Origin: Paenibacillus alkalitolerans | GTDB taxonomy: Bacteria > Bacillota > Bacilli > Paenibacillales > YIM-B00363 | NCBI RefSeq assembly: GCF_016482785.1 | Contig: NZ_JAEMXM010000003.1 | Span: 248,001-312,000 of the forward strand | Length of the DNA stretch: 64,000 nt | Direction: 5' to 3' | Shown here: positions 1-7,932 of the stretch, piece after piece | Layout: every line of letters starts with the position of its first letter | Position numbering within the stretch: position 1 is the first letter of the stretch | The notes under the pieces: model-generated | Told to the model about the DNA's origin: nothing | Seen by the model: only the letters and a program-made list of their open reading frames with translations | The model's database searches: none | Position numbers and translations under genes: made by a program

Positions 1-338
1 ATAAGTTTTCGCAAATACTGGATTATTGGAATCCCAGAATAGGTGGAGAATTGAACGATTCATACGTGAAATTGGTAAAAATCAAGGGAGAATTCATTTG
101 GCACCACCATGAGCATGAAGACGAAATGTTTTTTGTATGGAAAGGGCGACTGCTAATCCGTTTGAGGGACGGGGATGTAGCTATTAACGAAGGGGAGTTT
201 GTAATTATCCCTAAAGGAGTTGAACATCAGCCAATCGCTGAGGAAGAGGTGCATTTATTTTTAATTGAACCAAAAACCACCCTAAACACGGGAAATGTGG
301 TGAATGAACGTACCGTTTCGAATCCTCTACGAATTTAA
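1..338 (+). CDS. cupin-domain protein, 5' end outside the window
   Basis: Small single-domain cupin (double-stranded beta-helix) protein of unknown substrate. The metal-site motif HHHEHEDE, the turn IPKGVEHQP and the strand pattern around them are visible. A TTG at 51 preceded by AGGTGGAG could pass for a start, but the same frame stays open to the left edge and continues the family sequence (DYWNPRIGGEL just before the TTG). The gene therefore most likely begins upstream of base 1 and the TTG is an internal Leu codon. The visible part ends at a TAA at 336-338. Cupins of this size are often about 110-120 residues, so roughly 10 residues are missing. Whether it binds a metal or has enzymatic activity cannot be told. 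Confidence 0.8.
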   Translation, partial: KFSQILDYWNPRIGGELNDSYVKLVKIKGEFIWHHHEHEDEMFFVWKGRLLIRLRDGDVAINEGEFVIIPKGVEHQPIAEEEVHLFLIEPKTTLNTGNVVNERTVSNPLRI

Positions 339-457
339 TGAAACGCTTATCAGTGTAAAGTCAATATGCACCATAACTATAGCCATAACAATTGGCCAGC
401 CGATCGGTTATAGAAATCCTTTGATGAAAGCGACAGAAACGTTCCACTTGGAGTAGA

Positions 458-604
458 TCAAGCGCCAGAATGTGATGGGTAAATTACTCTTAAGATCTTA
501 CGGAGTACGATAGCATCATGACGAACGGGCTTCCATTTTACGTCAACCTGTTCCGCTAACCAGGCATTAATGTTATCGGGCAGGTTCGGATATTGACTTA
601 ACAC
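458..604 (-). pseudogene. coding-like remnant, about 48 codons
   Basis: The minus strand carries an open frame from a GTG at 604 to a TGA at 458. Its protein-like composition includes NLPDNINAWLAEQVDVKWKP. There is no ribosome site and no recognisable family, and the neighbouring 339-457 and 605-653 hold nothing I can name. I read it as the leftover of a decayed gene; it could also be chance. Confidence 0.22.
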
Positions 605-653
605 GGGCCTTATGGTAACTTTTGGTTAATTAAATAAACGTGAGGTGAGTGCG

Positions 654-734
654 ATGGTAACATTCCAAATTGAGATCAACAAACGAATAACGGTGTTTCA
701 TCTCGCTCATCTACAGTCGGAGGCTTTTCTTTAA
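654..734 (+). CDS. short ORF (26 aa), possible leader peptide
   Basis: ATG at 654 is preceded by GTGAGGTGAG at good spacing and followed by 26 codons to a TAA. It is followed 53 bases later by a terminator-like hairpin, after which the PEP-utilizing gene begins. A translated uORF followed by a hairpin in front of the gene is the layout of an attenuation leader. No similarity is recognised, and it could equally be the 5' stub of a lost gene. Confidence 0.35.
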   Translation: MVTFQIEINKRITVFHLAHLQSEAFL

Positions 735-787
735 GATCAGCTGAGGAACGTGTTGTTAATTAACAAACATGTTTTCAGTGAACAGCC

Positions 788-820
788 AAGACCATGGTCA
801 GATGATGCCATGGTCTTTTT
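788..820 (+). terminator. terminator-like hairpin, possible attenuator
   Basis: Perfect 10-bp inverted repeat AAGACCATGG/CCATGGTCTT with a 10-base loop, running straight into TTTTT. The downstream coding frame starts right at its end, so read-through would be needed to express that gene unless a promoter is hidden inside it. Confidence 0.65.
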
Positions 821-1594
821 GTGTTCCAAAAAAATGAAAAGGGGAAGATTATCTTCAACAAAATCAGAATCGCCTACGGAGAACAACTTGAAAAGTTCAA
901 ACCAATCTTACGGAAAGCGTATCAAAGCATATACAACTATCAGCTGGATCGCTCACCTGATAATGAGTTGCAAATGCGCAAAGCCATAGACGCGACAAGG
1001 GAGATATTGGAGTTTTTCGCAAACCATATGCCTTATGCAAAAGGCAAATATATATTTGCCCTGCGAAGACTGGAAGAAATAGCTCCGTTTGACCTCATTA
1101 TGTGTTTTGATCAAGCGATCTTTGAGATGCATGTATGGGAGACGCTTTCGGATCTAGGGGTCAAGGGCGGGGAATGGTCGAAAAGCAACCCATGGAGCAA
1201 GGAGCTTCGCGCGTTATTGGATGAACGTCAAGCGGTTCGCCATGAAAACAACCTGAATGCGGAAGAGGAGTTTCTGGTAAGCGGCACTACCGCATGCAGA
1301 GGAAGCGCTCAAGGACGGGCCTGCATCGCTTTGGATAAAGAACATTTTCATAAAATAAAAGAAGGGGATATTCTGGTCACAACAATGACAACCCCCGACT
1401 TTATTAAGGTAGCCCACCTGATTTCTGGTATCATTACAGACCGTGGCGGAGTGGTCTGCCATGCAGCGATTTTAGCCAGGGAGTTCAACATTCCGTGTGT
1501 TGTAGGATGTCAAACTGCAACAACGACCATAAAGGATGGGGATCAGATTCGTTTGGACGCGACTGCTGGCGTTGTATTGGGTGTGATCGAATGA
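821..1594 (+). CDS. PEP-utilizing enzyme, phosphohistidine (swivelling) domain protein
   Basis: A 257-residue protein. Residues 1-150 are helical. The C-terminal 100 residues are a PEP-utilizer mobile domain with the catalytic-His signature GGVVCHAAILAREFNIPCVVG-like (His in CHAAILAR). In PEP synthase, pyruvate phosphate dikinase and rifampicin phosphotransferase this domain carries phosphate between the ATP and acceptor sites. Here it is a separate polypeptide, encoded before its ATP-binding partner, with which it overlaps by ATGA. The GTG at 821 has no ribosome site and sits directly after a terminator-like hairpin. AAAAGGGGAAG lies at 838-847, so the true start is uncertain and the N-terminus may be truncated. 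The acceptor could be pyruvate or a small molecule such as an antibiotic; the sequence does not decide. Confidence 0.7.
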   Translation: MFQKNEKGKIIFNKIRIAYGEQLEKFKPILRKAYQSIYNYQLDRSPDNELQMRKAIDATREILEFFANHMPYAKGKYIFALRRLEEIAPFDLIMCFDQAIFEMHVWETLSDLGVKGGEWSKSNPWSKELRALLDERQAVRHENNLNAEEEFLVSGTTACRGSAQGRACIALDKEHFHKIKEGDILVTTMTTPDFIKVAHLISGIITDRGGVVCHAAILAREFNIPCVVGCQTATTTIKDGDQIRLDATAGVVLGVIE

Positions 1595-2346
1595 ATCGCG
1601 AGCGATACTTGGTCCCATTAGAGGATGCCACAGATCCGTTTAAATTTGGAGGCAAAGCGGCACAATTAAACCTTGCGCTTCAACACAAGCTGCCCGTACC
1701 AAAAGGATTTGCAATTTCCGATTCCCTGCTGAATCAATTTGTATCGGGTGAAATCTCATTGGAAAGTGAGCTGTCTCAGGTTTTGAATGAACTGGGGCCG
1801 ATTGCTGTCAGATCGTCCGCTGTCGGCGAAGATAGTCAGCACAAAAGCTATGCAGGGCAATATGTTTCCTTCTTAAACGCAGATTCGATCCCATCGGTTG
1901 AAAAAGCGATCATTGCTGTTCGTAAATCGGCATTTTCTAAGAGAGTGAAGCTTTACAATGAAAGGTTCGGGATCACAGATATACCCAAGATGGCGGTTAT
2001 TCTTCAACAAATGGTTGCTGCCGAGGTGTCGGGGATCCTTTTTACGCAAGACCCTGTCTCTAAAGCAGACGAGATCATTATCGAAGCCAGTCTGGGTCTT
2101 GGTGAATCGATTGCATCTGGCCAAGTGACACCTGATTTTTTTCGATTAAGCATGGCGGGCCAGATTCTTGAACGAAGGGCAGGAGATAGAACCGATCCAT
2201 CCATATGTCTGAATGAAGTAGAACTTCAAAAGCTTCATGAGTTAGCAGTCCGTTGCGAACAAGTATTTGGTAAAGAGCTCGATATCGAGTGGGCGTTCGA
2301 TCAACAAAAGCTCTACCTGCTCCAGTGCAGGCCCATAACCTGTTAA
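1591..2346 (+). CDS. PEP synthase/PPDK-type ATP-binding domain protein
   Basis: A 251-residue ATP-grasp domain of the PEP/pyruvate-binding family. GGKAAQLNLAL near the N-terminus, PIAVRSSAVGEDS around residue 65-75, the stretch around SGILFTQDP, and the C-terminal DIEWAFD...LLQCRPIT are all typical. It would bind ATP and phosphorylate the His of the swivelling-domain protein encoded just upstream. ATG 1591 overlaps that gene's stop (ATGA), which indicates translational coupling. A full PEP synthase or rifampicin phosphotransferase has ATP-binding, central and His domains in this order on one chain of about 800-870 residues. Here the order is His protein first and ATP-binding second, on two chains. 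Confidence 0.75.
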   Translation: MNRERYLVPLEDATDPFKFGGKAAQLNLALQHKLPVPKGFAISDSLLNQFVSGEISLESELSQVLNELGPIAVRSSAVGEDSQHKSYAGQYVSFLNADSIPSVEKAIIAVRKSAFSKRVKLYNERFGITDIPKMAVILQQMVAAEVSGILFTQDPVSKADEIIIEASLGLGESIASGQVTPDFFRLSMAGQILERRAGDRTDPSICLNEVELQKLHELAVRCEQVFGKELDIEWAFDQQKLYLLQCRPITC

Positions 2347-2373
2347 GTGTTTTTTGAAAATAGACATTGAATT

Positions 2374-2705
2374 CTAGTCCGAACACGCCGAGTCTGTCAG
2401 AGCGGCGCGAAATCTCCACATCGCCGACTTCTACTGCCGCTTTCTTGTGGTGGATGATATTTGGATTCCTCTCGCTGAGTCCATGCTGATTGAGCGGTTC
2501 AAGCTTGTATGGAATCGGGTGTTGGACGGCTTCGGCAACCACGACCCCGGCAAAGGCAGGTACAACGGTATGATGCCGCAGTGGGATTGCTTCCCCGACG
2601 CGCTTGGCGGAACGGTTACAGCCGTGCGCTAATACTGCAGAGCAGTTGGCCGAGCGGGTTGAGAAGTATTTAAACAGTTTCCTTAGTGACACCGCCATAG
2701 ATTAA
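2374..2705 (+). pseudogene. remnant of an Eco29kI-family type II restriction endonuclease
   Basis: From about 2374 the frame reads a sequence typical of the C-terminal half of Eco29kI-family (GIY-YIG superfamily) restriction enzymes: LVVDDIWIPLAESMLIERF, then FGNHDPGKGRYN and a WD motif. Near 2565-2640 the reading frame slips at least once, probably twice, before the tail AEQLAERVEKYL resumes and ends at TAA 2703. The N-terminal half with the GIY-YIG active site is absent, and no matching methyltransferase is in the window. The protein is therefore dead. It marks a lost restriction-modification locus. Confidence 0.72.
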
Positions 2706-2728
2706 GTTGTCAGAGGAGATTGAAAATT

Positions 2729-2821
2729 ATGAAGATTAGTCAATTGTTGGGGCTTCGTTTTGGGAAAACAAGGGAAAATGCTGTTGAAAAATTCGTGAAA
2801 GTTATGCAATACTATCTATAA
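2729..2821 (+). CDS. short ORF (30 aa) before the RCC1-repeat gene
   Basis: ATG 2729 follows AGAGGAG at suitable spacing and encodes 30 residues (starts MKISQLLGLRFGK) before TAA. It ends 26 bases before the next gene, so the two could be co-transcribed. Small, charged, no recognised family. Confidence 0.35.
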   Translation: MKISQLLGLRFGKTRENAVEKFVKVMQYYL

Positions 2822-2847
2822 AATTATGAATTAAGGGGGATCCGATT

Positions 2848-4324
2848 ATGGAAACCGTTGCGCCCAAAAGATGCGACACACTGGTCGGCGCGCTGGCCGC
2901 CATCGCGGCGGCTATGGGTGCGGACGCCCTGCTGAACCCCCAAAGGCTTGGGGCGGTGTTGAGGGATTATTTGCCCAATAAAGATTTAGAACGGAATACA
3001 TTAAAAAACGCGTTTGGTTTGAGCATACCCGAAATATTGAAGGGCGCGCGCGGAAAACCGCAGCGACGAGCAGCAGGTAGTGGTTGCACGGTGCGTGACA
3101 ATGTTGGTGGATAAATGGGGGACGGCGCAGAATCTTGCAGGTGATGTGGTGTGGACGTATGCCGAGGCGTTGAGGTTTGAGGAAAGGCCAGAAACCGCGC
3201 CCGGGTTGCAGCCCCTTCAACCAACCGCGCCGCAGGCGGCGTTAAAGGTGAAACGGTGGCCTAAAGATACCATAGCGGCGGGTTATCGTCATACCGTCGG
3301 GCTTAAATCGGACGGCACGGTGACGGCTGTGGGTGATAATAAATATGGCCAATGTGATGTAAGCAACTGGCGCGATATGGTGGCGGTTGCGGCGGGTAAT
3401 GCTCATACGGGTAATGCTCATACAATCGGGCTTAAATCGGACGGCACGGTGGCGGCTGTGGGTTGGAATAAGCATGACCAATGCGATGTAAGCGGCTGGC
3501 GCGATATAGTGGCGGTTGCGGCGGGTTGGCGTCGTACCGTCGGGCTTAAATCGGATGGCACGGTGGTGGCTGTGGGTCGAAATAATGAAGGCCAATGCAA
3601 TGTAAGCGGCTGGCGTGATATGGTGGCGGTTGCGGCTGGTGACTGGCATACCGTCGGGCTTAAATCGGACGGCACGGTGACGATTGTGGGTAATAATCGG
3701 TATGGCCAACGCAATGTAAGCGGCTGGCGCGATATAGTGGCGGCAGCGGCGGGTTACCTTCATACCGTCGGGCTTAAATCGGACGGCACGGTGGTTGCTG
3801 TGGGTCGAAATAATAATGGCCAATGCAATGTAAGCGGCTGGCGTGATATTGTGGCGGTTGCGGCGGGTGACCTTCATACCGTCGGGCTTAAATCGGACGG
3901 CACGGTGGTTGCTGTGGGTCGAAATAATAAAGGCCAATGCAATGTAAGCGGCTGGCGCGGTATTGTGGCGATAGCGGCGGGTAGTAATCATACCATCGGC
4001 CTTAAATCGGACGGTACTGTGGCGGCTGTGGGTTGGAATGAGCATGGCCAATGCAATATAAGTGGCTGGCGCGATATTGTGGCGGTTGCGGCGGGTTGCG
4101 CTCATACCGTCGGGCTTAAATCGGACGGCACTGTGCCGGGTGTGGGTACTAATCAGGATGGCCAAAGCAATGTAAGCGGCTGGCGCGATATTGTGGCGGT
4201 TGCGGCGGGTTGCGCTCATACCGTCGGGCTTAAATCGGACGGCACGGTGGTTGCTGTAGGTGATAATGAATATGGCCGATGCGATGTAAGCGGCTGGCGC
4301 GGCATCCAACTACCCGGCAATTAG
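2848..4324 (+). pseudogene. RCC1-repeat beta-propeller protein, disrupted by a frameshift
   Basis: The N-terminal part starts at ATG 2848 (site AAGGGGGATCC) and reads a helical domain ending IPEILKGARG. The second part continues in the +1 frame and can be followed back to about 3041 (ARAENRSDEQQ...). It then carries nine RCC1-type repeats of 38 residues with the core HTVGLKSDGTV and the ending GQCNVSGWRDIVAVAAG. The switch falls in the GC run GGCGCGCGCGG at 3042-3053, and loss of one GC unit would give exactly this shift. Repaired, the product is about 490 residues. RCC1 repeats fold into a propeller used for protein binding; the partner is unknown. A sequencing error is possible. The second half alone could start at GTG 3080 but would lack the helical domain. 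Confidence 0.65.
3284..4321 (+). repeat. nine tandem 114-bp coding repeats (RCC1)
   Basis: Nine units of 38 codons. The stretch encoding GLKSDGT is nearly invariant, while the middle (for example DNKYGQ, WNKHDQ, RNNEGQ) varies. Unit 2 carries an extra 15-bp tandem duplication (GNAHT twice, 3394-3423). The high nucleotide identity suggests recent amplification or gene conversion. Confidence 0.9.
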
Positions 4325-4355
4325 TTTTCAATATTAATAATACATATAATAATGA

Positions 4356-4393
4356 AAGCCATGCGCCGATTTCCCTCGCATGGCTTATGTTTT
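4356..4393 (+). terminator. rho-independent terminator of the RCC1 gene
   Basis: Perfect 10-bp stem AAGCCATGCG/CGCATGGCTT with an 11-base loop, followed by ATGTTTTG. Confidence 0.75.
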
Positions 4394-4625
4394 GTATTAA
4401 TATCCAAATGTTTTACAGTCTTTTTCATGCAAAATAGATTCACAACTCTCCACTCTTTCATAACAAAGTATAAACATCAGAATCATACCCGCTACGGGTA
4501 TAACCACCTTTTCGAACTGGGTTCTTACGAGAGAAAAAATACCGGCGTTCCACCCCGCTGGGTCTGGCAGACTTGCCCAGCAATTTCCCCGACTTTGGTG
4601 TTTACCTCGTCGAACATTCCGGTGA

Positions 4626-4793
4626 AATTGCTTGACCGCGTCCGTCTTAACCGGTGAATATGCTCATCTCGGCATCTACCCGATTCCCGAAAATTTCAGA
4701 TACGCTCAGACAAGTCTTGTCCGGCGAAAAGACAGGTATGCAAGTAAAGCGTTTACAGCGTTCTCAAAGTTGATTCGGGAGTCAATGTCATAA
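4626..4793 (+). pseudogene. possible LysR-type regulator C-terminal remnant
   Basis: Within the 490-base stretch between the RCC1 terminator and the MerR gene, one frame is open from 4626 to TAA 4793. It reads IPENFRYAQTSLVRRKDRY followed by a helix, which resembles the last part of a LysR effector domain (strand, then a R-K-D-R-Y turn and an amphipathic helix). No DNA-binding part and no start remain. The rest of 4394-4625 shows nothing recognisable. Confidence 0.33.
4770..4785 (+). promoter_or_regulatory. inverted repeat upstream of merR, possible operator
   Basis: TTGATTC/GAGTCAA (one mismatch, 2-base gap) lies 32-47 bases before the GTG start of the MerR gene. MerR proteins bind short dyads inside their own promoter. 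The -10/-35 spacing could not be set with confidence. Confidence 0.35.
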
Positions 4794-4816
4794 TACTTGC
4801 ATGGAGGTCCCTGAAA

Positions 4817-5173
4817 GTGAAAATAAGCAAGTTATCCCGATTGACCAACGTCAGCATTCGTTCCATCCGGCATTACGAAAATAAAGGGTTGCTGCAAGCC
4901 GACAGGCTCGAGAACGATTACCGGAGTTTCGCCGAGTCTGCAATCGATCGAGTCGTGGCGATCCAATTATACTTGAAGCTCGGGTTGACGACAGATGAAA
5001 TTAGAGAGCTGTTCAAGGATGAGATCGCAAATCCTGACGATTACGAGTATTGCGAAGCTATGCTGGCCATGTACGAAGAGAAATTGACCCAAGTCGATCG
5101 TCAGATCGCGGCGCTTCAACAACTGAAGATATTATTGAAACGTCAAATATCTCTCACGTTGTCGAAAAAATAA
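4817..5173 (+). CDS. MerR-family transcriptional regulator
   Basis: 118 residues. N-terminal winged-helix HTH (KISKLSRLTNVSIRSIRHYENKGLL; the RSIRHYE element is the family signature), then a dimerisation coiled coil (residues about 75-115). There is no long effector domain. Start GTG 4817 after GGAGG at 4803-4807. It is convergent with the PNPOx-like gene, with 30 bases between the stops. The short C-terminus resembles members that sense redox or small electrophiles, but no paired Cys is present, so the signal is unknown. Confidence 0.85.
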   Translation: MKISKLSRLTNVSIRSIRHYENKGLLQADRLENDYRSFAESAIDRVVAIQLYLKLGLTTDEIRELFKDEIANPDDYEYCEAMLAMYEEKLTQVDRQIAALQQLKILLKRQISLTLSKK

Positions 5174-5203
5174 ACAAGGAATATATGTGTTATCAGACGG
5201 TCG

Positions 5204-5764
5204 TCAGCCGAGCTCTCCAAGTCCGAGAGGCGTGGGTAAGCCATCGAGGCTGGCGGAATTTTTCTCCCGTCTGTATTGCTTCAGCCCTTCCTCGCCTTTT
5301 TGTTCGGCCCATCGCCGCAGCGTATCCCGATCCCCGGAATAAGACATTAACGGGACTGCATATCCGCAAGAGGTTTGGACCTTATGGACGTCAATCGAAA
5401 TGATTTGTCTCGCGCCCTGAAGAGGGGGAAAGAGAGGGTACAGTGCGTCCCATTCGGCGGAACCGGGCAATATGACGCTTCCCGTGCCGTACAATCTCAA
5501 TATGCTCGGCGGTCCTTCGAAGGCGCAGAACATGATCGTGACTCTCCCGTTCTCATGTATGTGCGCGCTCGTTTCATTGCCGCTGCCGGTCAAGTCCAAA
5601 TACGCCACACGATTCGCGGATAGCACACGCAACACGTCATGGCCTTTCGGCGAAATATTGACGTGCCCATCCTCGGACAGCGGCGCCGAACCTACGAAAA
5701 ACATACGCTGATTGGTTATAAACCGCTCGTGCTCCGGAAGCAATGCGTCGAACTGTTTTCCCAT
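5204..5764 (-). CDS. pyridoxamine 5'-phosphate oxidase-like flavin-binding protein
   Basis: 186 residues with a PNPOx-like split-barrel: an N-terminal segment with FFVGSAPLSEDGHVNISPKG, then VAYLDLTGSGNETSAHI and a central strand around VTIMFCAFEG. These are the FMN-contact regions of the family. Such proteins reduce small flavin- or F420-linked substrates or haem-related molecules; the substrate here is not evident. Start ATG 5764 is chosen because GGGGAGATTAGG precedes it; an upstream in-frame ATG at 5791 lacks a site. Transcribed toward the MerR gene. Confidence 0.75.
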   Translation of the reverse strand: MGKQFDALLPEHERFITNQRMFFVGSAPLSEDGHVNISPKGHDVLRVLSANRVAYLDLTGSGNETSAHIHENGRVTIMFCAFEGPPSILRLYGTGSVILPGSAEWDALYPLFPPLQGARQIISIDVHKVQTSCGYAVPLMSYSGDRDTLRRWAEQKGEEGLKQYRREKNSASLDGLPTPLGLGELG

Positions 5765-6024
5765 CCTAATCTCCCCATTTCCGTATATCATTTGTGGAAT
5801 AAGTATTCGATTGTCTCCGATAAATTCCTATCGCCTGCGCGTGAAACTGAAAAAAAACTTGTTGCCAAGACAGCCGGGCGCATGCTAATATCTTACATCA
5901 AACGGAAGGGCTTCTAGGGATCCGGACGGGAACACCAGGTTGAGCGAATCAGCGCGTAACAGCAACCGTGTCCGAACCGAGCGAGGCCGGCGATCCGCAA
6001 TAGCGCGCCACACCGTAAGGGATA

Positions 6025-6073
6025 AAAGACCTTCGGCAAGTTCCGCCCCAGGGCGAACTTGACGGAGGTCTTT
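6025..6073 (+). promoter_or_regulatory. long hairpin before the ABC exporter operon
   Basis: AAAGACCT/AGGTCTTT (8 bp) encloses TCGG/ACGG and an inner stem CAAGTT-CGCCC/GGGCG-AACTTG with a one-base bulge. A weak T-rich stretch (TTTCTTGCTTT) follows. It sits 55 bases before the GTG of the ATPase gene, so it may be a terminator for an upstream transcript or an attenuator for the operon. Confidence 0.5.
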
Positions 6074-6127
6074 CTTGCTTTACCGGGGCGCAGAGACAAA
6101 GAGATGGAACGAGGGGAGAGAGTTACC

Positions 6128-7123
6128 GTGACGGCAATTAGCATCCAAGGATTGACGAAGACGTTTCGGGCTAAGCGTAAGGGAGAGGGATTCGCAGAAG
6201 CAGTGAGGTCCCTGTTCAAGCCGCAATACGTGGAAAAGACGGCGGTCGAAGGAATAGAGTTCACAGTCGAGCAGGGCGAAACGGTAGCGTTCCTCGGTCC
6301 GAACGGCGCCGGCAAATCGACCACCATCAAGATGCTGACCGGCATACTTCATCCGACCGGCGGCAATGCGAGCGTACTCGGCTACACACCCTGGCACGAC
6401 CGCACGAAGCTGTCATACCGGATAGGCAGCGTGTTCGGCCAGAAGTCGCAATTGTGGTATCACCTGCCGCCGACCGACACGTTCGAGCTGATGAGCCGCG
6501 TGTACGAATTGCCGCGGGGCGATTTCAAACGAAGGCGGGACCTTCTCATCGAACGGTTTCGGCTCGAGCCGTATCTTCAGACGCCGGTGCGCAAGCTGTC
6601 GCTCGGCGAGCGGATGAGATGCGAGCTGGCGGCGGCGCTGCTGCACCGTCCAGAGATCGTCTTTCTGGATGAACCGACGATTGGGCTGGATGTCATTGTG
6701 AAGCAGCACATCCGGGAATTGATCCGAGAACTGAACCGGCAGGAGGGGACGACGTTCTTCCTCACCTCGCACGATCCGGGCGATATCGAGCAGCTGTGCA
6801 GGCGGGCGATCGTCATCAATCACGGGCGCGTCATTCTTGACGATCAAGTGGCGACGATGAAGCGGGAGCTGCTGACGCATAAGACGATCAAGCTGCTGCT
6901 GGCGGAGCAGCCGGAAGATCTACGCATATCCGGCGGAGTTACAGTTATTAATCGATCCGAAAACGAGCTGACTCTGTCGGTTGACACATTGAATACAACG
7001 ATCGAAACGGTGCTCGGCGACATAGTGAGCGCCTGCCGGATCCAAGACGTTACGATCGAGGATCCGCCGATGGAGGACATCATCGCGCACATCTATGAGA
7101 AAAGAGGAGGCGGTGGCGCATGA
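6128..7123 (+). CDS. ABC-2-type exporter, ATP-binding protein
   Basis: 331 residues. Walker A GPNGAGKS at about 57-64, signature LSLGERMR, Walker B IVFLDEPTIGLD, H-loop LTSHDPGD. After residue 230 there is a C-terminal extension typical of ABC-2 drug or polysaccharide exporters of the NatA/DrrA type. The GTG at 6128 is preferred because GAGGGGAG precedes it; an ATG at 6104 is in frame but poorly placed. The stop overlaps the first permease gene (ATG 7120), giving a three-gene operon of ATPase and two different permeases. This organisation is common for DUF990-type exporters of unknown substrate. Confidence 0.9.
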   Translation: MTAISIQGLTKTFRAKRKGEGFAEAVRSLFKPQYVEKTAVEGIEFTVEQGETVAFLGPNGAGKSTTIKMLTGILHPTGGNASVLGYTPWHDRTKLSYRIGSVFGQKSQLWYHLPPTDTFELMSRVYELPRGDFKRRRDLLIERFRLEPYLQTPVRKLSLGERMRCELAAALLHRPEIVFLDEPTIGLDVIVKQHIRELIRELNRQEGTTFFLTSHDPGDIEQLCRRAIVINHGRVILDDQVATMKRELLTHKTIKLLLAEQPEDLRISGGVTVINRSENELTLSVDTLNTTIETVLGDIVSACRIQDVTIEDPPMEDIIAHIYEKRGGGGA

Positions 7124-7932
7124 ACGGCGCGGCAGCAATAGCGTTCTGGCGCAAATACCCCGCCGTTGCGCGCATTACGCTGCGAAATCAGCTTGCCTAT
7201 TTGCTCGATTTTTTCGTCAGGACCTTGTTCTTGATTATCATCCTCTACATCTTCATGCAGCTGTGGGGCGCAACTTACCAAGGGGAAGGAGAACCGGTCA
7301 TCGCAGGTTACTCGTTTTCCCAGATGATCTGGTATTTGATTATTTCCGAAGCGCTCACGCTCGCTTTTCCAAGCTTGTCCCTTCGCATCGAGGAAGAGGT
7401 AAAGAGCGGCGACGTCGCTTACCGGCTGACGAGGCCGATCGGATATATCGGCTTCCATTACGCCTCTTATCTCGCGGAAGTGACGCTGCGGGTCGGCGTG
7501 AATCTAGTTGTAGGCGCTGCGCTCGGCATTCTCGTTTTCGGATGGCCTTCGTTCGGATGGGGTTGGGGCGCATTCGCCGCGGTGGCGGCGGGCGCGTTGA
7601 CGGTGAACTTTTTGCTAAATATGATCGTCGCCTTATGCGCGTTCTGGGTCGAGGAGACGCTCGGCATCGAGTTTGTGTACAAGAAGCTGCTGTTCACCGT
7701 CGGCGGCATGCTGATGCCGCTCGAGATGTTCCCCGGATGGCTGCAGGACGTATGCCGTTGGCTTCCGTTCCAGGCGGTGCTTTATATCCCGGCGAAGACG
7801 GTGACGAACTTCAGGCCCGAGGAGCTGGGAGGCATGCTGGCGGTTCAATGGGGGTGGGTGGCGGCGCTGCTTGCTGTCGTGCTGATCATATACAGGAAAG
7901 GGGTGCGGAAGCTGAATGTTAACGGCGGTTAG
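7120..7932 (+). CDS. ABC-2-type exporter, permease 1
   Basis: 270-residue integral membrane protein with about six hydrophobic segments (for example LFLIIILYIFMQLW near residue 35-50 and LAVVLIIY near the C-terminus). Conserved features are the stretch around SLRIEEEVKSGDVAYRLTRP, typical of ABC-2/DUF990 permeases, and a C-terminal PFQAVLYIPAK. It pairs with permease 2 to form the channel driven by the upstream ATPase. It overlaps the ATPase gene by 4 bases and the next gene by 17, so translation is tightly coupled. Confidence 0.85.
   Translation: MNGAAAIAFWRKYPAVARITLRNQLAYLLDFFVRTLFLIIILYIFMQLWGATYQGEGEPVIAGYSFSQMIWYLIISEALTLAFPSLSLRIEEEVKSGDVAYRLTRPIGYIGFHYASYLAEVTLRVGVNLVVGAALGILVFGWPSFGWGWGAFAAVAAGALTVNFLLNMIVALCAFWVEETLGIEFVYKKLLFTVGGMLMPLEMFPGWLQDVCRWLPFQAVLYIPAKTVTNFRPEELGGMLAVQWGWVAALLAVVLIIYRKGVRKLNVNGG

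Noticed and set aside
51-338. Complete cupin gene starting at TTG 51.
   Set aside because: The frame continues with family-like residues to the left edge, so the TTG is internal.
546-600. GCTAACCAGG and TTATCGGGCAGG as a further copy of the dispersed repeat.
   Set aside because: They fall in a minus-strand coding-like frame and lack the hairpin, so the match is likely chance.
3242-4309. Long minus-strand ORF opposite the RCC1 repeats.
   Set aside because: It is a periodic shadow of the 114-bp coding repeats without start signals; the plus frame has the family sequence.
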